From Brugia malayi (taxonomy: Eukaryota; Nematoda; Chromadorea; Rhabditida; Onchocercidae): a stretch of 64,000 nucleotides of DNA. The stretch lies in contig NW_025062475.1 of the NCBI RefSeq assembly GCF_000002995.4, positions 12,432,687-12,496,686 on the forward strand. The letters run 5' to 3'. Numbering within the stretch: the stretch's first letter is position 1; every line of letters starts with the position of its first letter. A program made the translations under genes and the position numbers. This document shows, piece after piece, positions 41,849 to 53,800 of this stretch. Below the pieces are notes generated by a model. The model was not told where the DNA came from, did no database searches, and was given only the letters and a program-made list of their open reading frames with translations.

Positions 41849-44800
41849 TCATCGCCTGGAAGAAATAGCTGCACTTATACTGTCCACTGATAGTTCTTTC
41901 TTGGCTGCTGTAGCCGGCTGAAACAAGTTTACAAACGAATCCTCTGACGATAACGATATAAGAATTGGTAACATTGCATGTTTGATGCATTTAATCACCA
42001 AGCAATATTTCTAAATAACAAAACAGTTTAAATCAATTTAAGCTATAAACTTAATCTAAAATAATTGGAAAATCGAAAAAAAATAGGAGATATCAAGAAA
42101 TACTGACATCAAATTTGAAATCATCCAAATTCTTGTATTCTGCTAGCTTCTTTTTGAGGAATGGATGAACTTCTAAGCGCCTCGAGTGCTTGTAAAATTT
42201 TAGAAAAGCCCAAAACTTTTCCAACCCGTACAGTTCGCCTCGTTTAACATCGTTCATTGTTTCCTCTTGGAAATCTAAGTACACGTTTGGCCTGAATTTA
42301 CGCTCCAGACCAAAATTGTAGAATCTAAAGAGGCATTCTAGCCCGTACCTGCAAAAAGAATAACATTGTCATCTGTAAAAAATCACTAGTTCGATATTCC
42401 TAAAATAAAAATTAAAAAAAATCCCTTAATAAATTGCTGCAACAGAAAAATGAACCTGTAACCCGCTTCCGCATCTTCAAGGGCTAAATGTCTAAATTCT
42501 TGATACATTTTCCGGTTGAAATGGTCTCGCAAGAAGAAAGATAAGAAACGGAAATAAGTATTCATCTCAGTTGTGCCATAACCCAAATGTTCTCTCTGCT
42601 GTAGACATGATATTCTCCATTTCGTGTATATCTGCATTTACAATTACGCTGTTTCATAACCATGCTTGAGTAAATGGATATAATTCAAATGAATTTGGCT
42701 AATTAATCGATTTACCAAAACTGCTCGATTATTTACTGCAGTGCATCTCCTGCACAACAACTGCGTTAGTATGACGCGACTATGCACCATCAATCTCCTG
42801 AAGTAGGCGGCTTAGGATATCGACCTCTTCATCGAATCGTCAGTTAAACTCTCTGCTGGTTCAGGTTAAACATCAACGCTAACACTCGATGTTACACTTT
42901 TGTTGCATAAATATCTTTCAGAGAATTAGTGAACACTTTCTGACCACTACCATTCCCCTATGAGACGGTCAGATAATTAAAATGTTCTTACAGCAGCTGG
43001 TGTTCAGTTTAATTCTTAAAACTAGGGATAATACATGTAGAAGAAAAGTTCTCAAAAAGAAAACACCAACCTGTTCCTGGAAGCCATTCTCTTGCAACAA
43101 ACTAAAGGAGACGTGCATTGAAGGGCCAGGTGCAGCTTGGTTACTTGTTGATTCAACCGAGTCGCTGAAACTATTTATATCAAAAATCTTGCAGGTAAAT
43201 ATGCAAATACCACTAGTACTTACAAGCACAAATGATATTCAGTAGACTTACGCATTAACAGAAGATGTCCTCGAACGAGTGCCAAAAACCCAACCAACGG
43301 GCATTTCAACAGGTGGATTTTCGCTATGACGAGTTTTATATTTTCTTGATTGAGAAGAATCTGGAACGGCACTCTCCTTCACTGGATAAAAACGTGGCGT
43401 TAACAGACCACATTCTGTTTCTCGTTTTGCCAATGGACTTTTTGTCTGAAACATCCTGGTACACTTATGTATGGAAGCATGAATAACAAATACAAAAAAA
43501 ATAAATTCGTCTGCGCGTTTCAACGTATCGAAATAAATACAAGCACAGGGAACTGGAACGTACGTCTCTAGTTGAATGCTGGACTGACTGACTACAGGAC
43601 GACCATTCTGATCTAATCTCTCCGTGAAAGAAATTTTAATCGAGTACAAAACAGATAAAACACAAAACAAATATCAAATTCACCGATGATGCAGCGTTTG
43701 CCGCAGCTCTTTCACGAGCCTTTTGTGCCCAAACTGAAGAAATTTCCGGGACAGTATTTGAAGTTGGAAGCGCTTTCTGCAGTTGTTCTGGCGCACATTT
43801 TTGAAGGGTGCTGTTCTCCCCTTTTAGTTGCTTGAATCCTTCTTCAGGAACAGTGTCAACCTTATTAATATGAGTCTGAAAATACCGCTGGATCGGTGTG
43901 TAAAAATACATACTCTTCCAAATTACAAAAAAAAAAATTCAAAGTAATGAAAAGTTAATTACCTTACGAGTTGTTTCTTTACGATTCCATAACTCATTTT
44001 CGTATCGCCTAAGACCATATTCCATTTCTTCCGTCAAATTTTGATTCACTTTGGGAGATGCTGGATCACCAGTACGATCAAACTGTCTCTTATTCGATGC
44101 TGGTGTTACAATAATCAATTTTTTGATATTTGCATCGCTTATATCCTCTGATGAATCATCCGATACTGCACTAAAGAAGTGGCTTTTTTTGCAAAGAAAT
44201 CATGGATTGACGTTCTTCGCCGAGTTAAAACGCACATCATAGATATACCCAGTTAAGATTAATTAGCGTACACAGGAAATAAGAGGAAAACAAATTCTGC
44301 AAAACTTACATCCTATTAACTGTTCTCCTTTCGCGATGTGGCAGATCTGGTACTGCAAAAAAATCGTCATCATTCTGCAAGTCCGTTTCTGGAACAAATC
44401 GTGCTGGTGGCGATGAAACTGAATGTGATGCTCCTTTGCCAACAGCATTACCAGAAGCCTTACTTTTCCTTTGCTTCCGACTTTTGACCTACAATTTTAA
44501 TGTGTAAACATAACCAATTATTATAAACACAACTAACCGCACAAAATATTTATGTACAAATAACAAACCTCTTGCCAATCTTCTACTTCAGATTCTTTCG
44601 TTAGTTCCCTGTTCCGCTCCATCATCTCATTATTGCTCTTCCCATTACCATTTTTTCCATATGTATGTGATGATAGCCTACATGAGACGTCTTCCGTTTT
44701 ATCACGCTTACTGCCTTTTGCTAAATTTGAAACCGTCTCATCTGTAATTAGCGCAGAATAATTGCCAGTAGTCACTTCTTTAGTAGTGTCATTATTGTTG

Positions 44801-47800
44801 CGTCCTTCACAATTTCGCTTCTCAGCTTCAAGTGATTCCAAAGAAACAGACGGCTGCAACTCAGCTTGCACTAAAACATTAGAATCCGTAGCTTCAGGTG
44901 CCAGTGGCTCTGTCGTCATCACCTGAGAAACCACCGAAGATGCAATATTTGTCATCTTTATGGTCGTATCAGCTTCCGGACGAGCAGCATTGCTACTTGA
45001 CTCCGTGGTTTGCAATAGAGCCGGCGAAAGCGGCCATTGTTGTGGATTATCACGCGGTCGAACCTAAATAAAAAGAATGCGAAAGAGATTTGAAACGTTG
45101 ACTTAATTACAGCTTATGAATTTCCCTACTCAGAAAAGGAAGCGATGTACTAGTCTATGAAGAAAGAAGATTTCAGCGTGTAATACTGACTGTGCCAAAT
45201 AAGATGCATACAGTCACTCAATTATCCATAAAATTTCTCGACAAACTATTGAGTTCAAAGACACTAATCCGTTTTTTGAACTTATAGAGCAATCAAGCGC
45301 TTACATTTTCATTGTCGTCACTAAGTTCCACTTTTTCACTACTTCGTAAAGCTTCCGTAATTAATGCAATATTATCGGTAAGTGTACGAACACGAGGAAA
45401 ACTAGCTATCAACGCTAACGATAAAAAACCATTTTTATCCATCTTCCGACGTAAATAGAAATCTTTCTGAAGGTTCTCCGGAGATAAGTAATACTCTCTG
45501 AAATAACAATTCGCCGCTATAAAGTGGAATATACAATGAGATCAGATAAACACAAAATCTGCAGCTCCTTTCATCATCATAAGAAAATGTCAAGGGAGTT
45601 TAGCGGAAATGTGAATAGCAAAAATTTATTGTCAAATCCGCAGAAAGAAAAACATGAAACCATCACTTTGTCTTTTACAAGAAAGAGAAGTAATACATTA
45701 ATAAACTTACATTTGTTTTCTAACATATTCTTTCAAAGTTTCACTGGTGATTGGTGCTTGGGGTGATACAGGTGGATAAGCGGCATGGTAAGGGACACTC
45801 ATAGGGCCTACCGCCGGTCCAGGGATGAATTCACCTTTGGTTGTGAGAACACCACTGCCTGGTGAAAGTAAAGCGGTTGGTGTTGGCGGGACAGTGTTGG
45901 ATGTAAGCGACGATGCTACACTGTCCGAACGTGACTCACCTACGGTTGCAGCTACAGCTGCAACCGTAGGTGGAGGTTGGGAAAGCAGATGGGGGTTAAA
46001 CGGGGAAATATGTGAATGACGAAACGTTAGGGCAGCCATTTGTTGGTGCGCTTGAAACATAATATTCGCAGTCGGAAATGCTGCTGCCAATGCGGGATCC
46101 AAGCATGTCGAACTGGGATCAAATGGAGGTATCGTGGACACAGCATAAAACTGCGCATATTGAGATTCCATCAGATCCATATAATCAAAATTATCATCGT
46201 CTCCTGCACATTCGTCCCAGTCTGGCAATGGCCCACGTGCTCGTCTTTGTGCAGAAGTTAATTTGGGTGGTGCCTGTGGATGTGACCCACGTGGTTGCCA
46301 CTTATCGTTACGTAAAAAAAATGCTTTGTTACGATCCGAAATGTCATCTATCCCAACATTACTACCAGCGCCTCCGCGTTCATAATGAAGTGGCTGCTGT
46401 TGCTGCTGACGACGCACAGCATCAGCTGCTGAGCCACCATTTTTATGCCAATAATCTACTCCACTTATGCGATTTCCAATTATCGGTGCACGAACAAATT
46501 GAGGTTGCCCAAAATATGGACGATGACGATTCCCACCATTTTGAAGTGCTGCTGCTGCAGCCGATGTAGTAGCCCACTGCTGTTGGGTAATACCATTTGG
46601 TGCTGCAGCTGCCATTGCTGTTGTCTCGTCACGTTTGTTGTACCTACAAAAATAGGTTATAATCATCCAGATATTACTCCGGCACATTTATTAAAAAAGA
46701 AAGCAAAGTAAAACATGACTTCAACTTCTTATTTCTAGACTTCGTTGAATGTTTTAATAGTGATCCCAAACAAAGGAACCGTCGACGGTACAGTTAGACA
46801 ATGAAATGAAAGAAAATGGCTTATCAAAAAATAAAAGTACAGGATTACTTTAGAACTTTACAAAAAAATAGTGCAGTGATAGATCAAATCCAGACTCCCA
46901 TTCTTTTCTTACTCCATTCTTCATCACTAATTTGAATGTTCAAATAAAGTCTAAGATACTTTCGATCTGCCTAATGCAACCTGTTAACCAACAAAATACC
47001 AAAGTAAGTCTAAAGCTAAATAAAAGAAGCACAAGAACTAAGTGTCTCAAAAAATGCGAAATTAAAACGCAAATACAGTGAAATGAAGGATACATATACA
47101 TCGTACAGTCAATTCTTAAACACAACTACGTAACAAAAATTAGACGAGAAAACGATGGTGAAATACAAAATTATTTTGACTGAAAAAATACCATACTTAG
47201 AAAGGAAATGATGCATGATGATTATCGAAATAAGAACTTTATTATTCCAACCATTTTCCTAGAGTTTTTTCTCTTCCTCTCAAACGAACTTTAATGTGAC
47301 TATTAACATATTTCTTTTCCCCCTTTTACCACCTTCCAGTTCCTCTAAAAAAGTGATGTCACTAGTCTAATTGCAGGACCTACTATTCTCTTTTTTAAAG
47401 ATAGAAAATAGAGAGGCAGACGTGAATGCATAAAAATTCCTCCAACCTTTTCAAATGAAATATTCTATATGCAATCAATGCTTTTTAAATGAAATTATGT
47501 CTGCCATACGGCCTACTGATAATACTGATAATACAGAATATTTACCCTAGCAATAGCTGCCAACGACAACCACATATTATAAAACTTTCTTAACCCACTG
47601 AAAATAAAACATTAACAGATACAAAAAAAGATATTAAGTCCAATAGTGTTGAACAACAAGTCAACACTTTTACAATAGAATGAAATTCGTTTTATTACAT
47701 AATTTCATTACCGTGATAATTTATTAAAAGTCTACCAGTCTAATCAGAAAAGAAATCACTTTTTATCAACTAAGACACTTGCTTTCACCATTCCCTTTTA

Positions 47801-50800
47801 CACTTTACATTGTTGCTACAGAATGTTATGAGCGGTGCAAACTGAATCATTCGGGAACAGGAATGGTGCACCAATGACAGTCACTCATAACTATATGTTT
47901 ACGGAGCGTAATTCATCCTCTCATTTACAGTAATTATTACATTCACTTGCCGCACAATTATACGACAATATGACAGTGTAGTCAACAATTTTACGCCAGT
48001 TGTTTACATACTCAATAAAACGCGCGAAAACTGAAATAAAATTTCCATGCATTTCACAATCAACTTCCATGCAATATTTAGCAAAGAAAATAATACTCAT
48101 GACGAATGAAGATGGTGATCTGTCAAACAGCTGTAAATTTCAAATTTATCACTGCAGTTCTTTCCGATGCATATTCACTAATTACCATTCGGTCGTCAAA
48201 TGTTAACAATTATGCAAAGATAGAATATTAGTCACATAACGAAATTTTGCACACAGCTGTTGAAAGAGATTATCAATGCTTAGTACCAATGCATTAAAGC
48301 CTGTTGGCATTCTTTTAACATTTCATTTAATTTTCAGTCCACAAAACCTTCGCCGCTTTTATGGAACTTATATTATCAGCTTTAAAATCTCATAAAATGC
48401 TGCATTATAGTTAAAATTGTCAATGAATCATTCACAACGAAACATTTAACCATATCTGTCGAAGTGTTAATTACAAGCAAAAAGAAATGATGCTTTTGTT
48501 AATAAGAGAATCTGCAAATCTTTATGTGTTATGGTAATCTCAAGCCATATGCTAAACAGCGGTGAACATGAACTCACAGAATTACAATTTATAATCGGCT
48601 GCACATTTATGCTTCCTGTCCACCCACTCCCTTCATCACTTTTCTCTACTAATGCAAATTTGATTACAGAACGGACTAATCACAAAGCTTACATTTAGCG
48701 TTTTGATTTAAGTAGCTCAAAGCATCAAGATTAAGAAGCAAGAACTTACACCTTTTTTCCAAAAGATTTAAAGTCTGCACTGTGCGCAAAAATTAGTTAG
48801 TCATCTAGTACAAGCGAAGAAAATGAAAAGAAAAGCAGCAGAAACCTTTGCGGTGGATTTGTATTCATTGCTTTCTGATTGCGGGCTTTCGGCTGGTAAG
48901 AAAGATGTGGGATTAGAGGCACTGCCGTAACCATAGGCTTTTGCCCCTGTATAGACGGTATATTGTGATAGTGATGGTGTGTACCGGCAAAATCACCATC
49001 AGAATTCACCTTTTTCTTCCACCCTTGGTTTCCTTCTAACTGATAATAAAATCCGTTTGAAGCTGTATCCAAATACCTGGAAGAAAAAATGCTAATTAAT
49101 CGGAGGACCACATGGTAAACGGATGGACCAAAGAGGATTGATATGTTATTTACCCATCACTATCAACTAACAAGGGGTGCATATCACACAAGGAAATAGA
49201 AGGAAAAGATTGAAGTTACTAATAGTTTGTCAAAAAATACATAATTAAAATGTACACAGAACCCAACTTTCAACCTGTATCAAGTGCACAGAACAAAAAC
49301 CTTTGGTAACAGTGGATGTTATACGAACTGTGCAATGTTAAGTTATCATTTCACGGTAGCTGATGACTGTAACTGATGACATGGACACGGAAGAATCGAT
49401 TAATGTGGCATAATCAACAATAAAACACTAGAAAATTATCATAACAAATGAGTAATGTTAAAGCTACATCCACTGCCCAATAGTTATCATTCCTTGCAGC
49501 AATGCAGCAAAGAGCTTGCAGCTGTGTTATGAAGCGCAGCAAAGGGAAAACACAGAGCTCATCGTCCTTCTAAATTATATTAAAACGCTAATAATTGTAA
49601 TGTTAGATATGATGAATTTCGTTACTTTTCGTTCAAAAATGCTTGCTTTTTTAAGAGATGGAGGCCAGAACAAAAATGAAGATAATGTTAAAATAAGTAC
49701 TCGTCTAGAACGGATGACCAGTAAACTATAATGTTAGCAATCAAACACACTTCAGGACAGAAGCTGTTGAGGACAACAAAAAAAGGCACAGGGAAAAGAG
49801 ACCGCAAAATTACCTCCCACAAAACTTTAACTGAATTTGAAACGGCAAGAAAATGGATGCAGTAGAGATGTTCGATAAATGTGTTAAAAAAAAAAAAAAA
49901 AAAACAGATAGAAGCAACATGGGAGAAAGCAATGAAAATGGCAGCAGAGGAAGAAAAGGTAAGGGAAGGAGGACAAGCAGAGAGAAAGTGATGATGGAAT
50001 GGTGTAATAGAGAGAAGCAAGTCAATTTTGTTGTAACTACGAAAAAAAATGACGAGGATGAATAGTTCGATATATAAAAGTGACTGATAGATTAGAAGGG
50101 GAAAACTAGTTCAAACGTCTCTTCCATCGCACAGCACAATTGCGCAGTTCCTTTTAAAGCAGGAAGATATCCATCCGGAGAAGCTTACAGCAAACGAGAA
50201 GGGCGCGGTGCGACGGAGAGCATTCTGGGTTAAATGTGCTTGGAGGAGGATATAACAGAAAAACCGATGATATTTCGCTGTGTCCTAAGTATTATTTCGC
50301 CATGTCAGACAGACGATTAGTTTGGCGTCGTTCACAGACGATCATCTGTCCCTCTGTCTATCTGCTATATGTTTGTCAGAAAGGAAATATAACGCGGTAG
50401 TTAGACGGACGCAACACCGCCTTTCCTCTCTGCATTGCCAGCTAGCGCTGATATGATGATGGGTTTCTAGGAGATTGTGATCAAAGGACAGGATGGGAAG
50501 GCGAGACGGTGACAATATGTGCGTGTATGACGACGGCAACGACATGTTGACTATGGTAATGCGACGGTCGGCTGGCCGTCGAGACCCTCCCTCCGCCATT
50601 CTGTTACCCACTCTCCCCCCCCGCCCCCTACCCCCAAACTTCGATTCTATTTTCTCAAATCGATTTCTCGAGCAATACAAACATCAGACATGTTTGAGCC
50701 ACTCCATCAGTACAATACTGCTCCACTGTCTGCATCATCGGCAACCACTCTCGCCTTTGATTTACATACATTTGCACACTGAACAATGGTAACTTCAAAA

Positions 50801-53800
50801 AAGGTGTTTCGGGAAGTATCTCTTCAGAACTGCTGGACGTTCAGACCTAGCCATCAATACATGGTGTGTTGTCTGAGTCGAGTATTGAATAACAGAGGGC
50901 TCTAATCGCAAAGGACTAAATTGAAAGAGACTGGAAATAGGAAAGAAGCTTCCAGCTCTGCACACTCCATAAACGCATATTCCAGTACATGCATAGAGTG
51001 CGCACGCATTGTAAAGATGCATGCGCACATTCATATAAACACAACATGCATCATTGCATAACTCATGCTCGCATACAATGCATAAAAATTTACAAAAATA
51101 AGTCACAAATAAGTAGTAATCAAATCATTAAGAATATATTTTTCTTTCTATTATATTTACAAAAAACTTCCGTGTAGCATTTCACCACCATTTCATAACA
51201 TAAATTTTCCTTAAAGTTCCTAACAATGACTCCATCAGTCGTTGAGATATTTTCAAGTTTTCACTTTTCCTATAAATCGCATCCATAAATTCCTAACACT
51301 TATTGAAATTACTAGTGAAATCCACAAAATAAAAACTCGATAACGCAAAAGCCTCTCGCACTTTTAATGATTCTGATTTCAAGCACTATTAATCCTACAT
51401 ATTAAGAAAAGCAGCATTCTGCGAACTTATATTAAAGTTCATTTGAAAAAGGTCATACTTGATAATTAATTATGCAACTTTGAACTGATAAAATTATAAG
51501 TAAATGATCAGTTCTTTTTTTGAAATGCAGTCTAGGTAGAGATAATGTAATTAGAGCACACACACACACCCCGATGTAGCAATATATTTCAAAAAGTGAT
51601 GCACATGGAAAATTTCAATTCCGATAAAATCACAAAACTGTTCTAATTGGAGAAGTAAATTATAGACTACTTACACAAACCGTGCAGCGTTCGAAATAAT
51701 GTGCTCGTAAAGCAAATTGGTAAGTGAGCAGGAGTAAATCAGTAAAATAAGATTCAAAGTATGTCAGTGAATAATAGTTGTCGTTTTGTTCCACAGCAGA
51801 CGGAGAGATTGGCTCTGCTCAATATTAACATTACACCTGACGTAGGTATAATCTAACAAGCATTCATCAAGTAAATGAGCAAATATACAAACAACAAATG
51901 TAAAAAACAAGCGGATCTTGCCAAATGGTCAAAAACGATACAATTACTTGTGTTCTCGTACGTACTTATCCGTCTATTTCATAGCATATGATTTTGCATA
52001 AGTTAGGCCAAATAAATACTTTTAATGTTTCAGCTTGCTCTCCGTAGTCTGGAAGTGTTTGGTGTAGCTAATGTACTTCGAGCAAGGAAGGGTAAAAAGC
52101 AACCTCTTATCGACAATAGTTGAAATGAAATGCCATACCGAATACTAGTATAATTTAGCATCTATCAGAGAAAGGAATGGGAAGAGTTTGAAGTAAGCAG
52201 TGTAACGACACAATTTCCTGCTCTGACACTTAAGTAGGCGACAGATGCAAAGAGGAAAAAGAAACAGACATGTGTGCAATGGATAAAAAAGAGAATTATG
52301 GGTATAGTACACACTGCCAATATTTTTTAGTTCCGATCCTCCCAAGGTTGCTGCCATTGAAAGAGCGCACTGGAACTTAAGCAATAAGTCCGTTCGTTGC
52401 CAATCCTCACCTAACTTTCTTTTCAAACTAAATCTAACCACACAGCTCGATTATCACTACATATCTTGAAAACATAAAATTAGGTTAGAATTTAAAGACG
52501 AACGCGGTTACTGTAAGGAAAGCGAATGGGTTGGAACAACACCAGCAGGCGATACACAACGCAACATCTTACCAATAGTCTTCCTCAGCGTATTCCTCAC
52601 TGACGGTAGCACATTCAGGACTGTATATAAGTGCCGGTGCAATGCATGATAACGGTTGTGCACAACCCAGCAAAGATGCAGGCGCTAGTGCTGGTGCCAT
52701 CTTTGAGGCATTTTCGGCTGTTGAAGCAGGATCGGTGACGATCCCATAAGATGGACTGATGTATTCTTTTACTGTCTGCTGTTTCGTGAAGTTCGCACCT
52801 CTCCTGCTAGAGTACTTTATTATTCTTTTAGTAGAACTGCTTCATGTTGCACACTTGTTGAAATTTCGTGCTGACCACCCGAAATGCATAGATAACCCCT
52901 TCCTCTCCAGTTACGCTGCATATCTATCAGACATGAAATCGAATGGGACAGAACTACACGTATCTACGTTGTCTATAAAAAAAAAAAACCGAAAGTGAAG
53001 TACGATAAGTCGGCTGAATGACACAACCGAACTGTTACATGGAGAGATCAATAACACACAAAGGCATTAATTAGACTGACTAAGGAATTTTGAAGAATAC
53101 TGAAAGCAACCACTATGTGGAATAGATCGACAAATATAAAGTTTATAGTTACAACAATTTAGCAAAAACCTATGCACTTCAGAAATTTCGGAAAATGCAC
53201 AGGTACTGCATGTACTGCAGAAAGTGCACTTCCGTGTCTAACCACTGGAAAGAAATTAAAAATCCAAAGAATAAGAATGAAAATGTTGAAATTGATAAAA
53301 CCTCAGAAAATAAGCGTCGATTTAAAAAAATCTATCAGTAATTCAGTACAACAAAATTGTCCGTTTATGCAATTTGTGCATATCGCTTCCACGCATGGGG
53401 AACTTGTTATGCACTTTTATCACAAGAAACAGAAAAGTTGTCTTTCCAAAAAAGAAGAAAACGGAGTTCATGAAAACCTAAGGATCAAAATTTCACAAGA
53501 AAAAAAAAGAAAAAAATTGCTGGCAATTAAACTGCTACTGATGAACGAAAGTTCTTCGGTGTCTTTTTTGCTTAAACCAAATTGCAAAGAAGATTGTCTA
53601 AAAACCTGTTTTTTTGTGGATGATCATTCTTGCTACCCGAACTAGTGTTACCGCGCCTTCCTTGTCCTTCGCGTCCTGCATAATCCACCTCAAGGTCCAA
53701 TTTCTTCCATGCTTTGCCACTTCTGTTACTTTTCCCATTACTTTCATTTTCTTTATCCCTATCTTGTTTCACATCCTGAAGCATTCCCAGCCATACATAA

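Noticed and set aside
46078..46569. 163-codon plus-strand ORF
   Set aside because: Exact antisense of the large LARP1 coding exon; the minus frame has the La-motif-linked protein sequence and joins neighbours in phase.
51688..51719. Plus-strand 32-base segment with GTGCAG acceptor and GTAAGT donor
   Set aside because: In the phase needed by the downstream candidate exon it contains a stop codon, so it cannot be coding in that model; it could still be untranslated.
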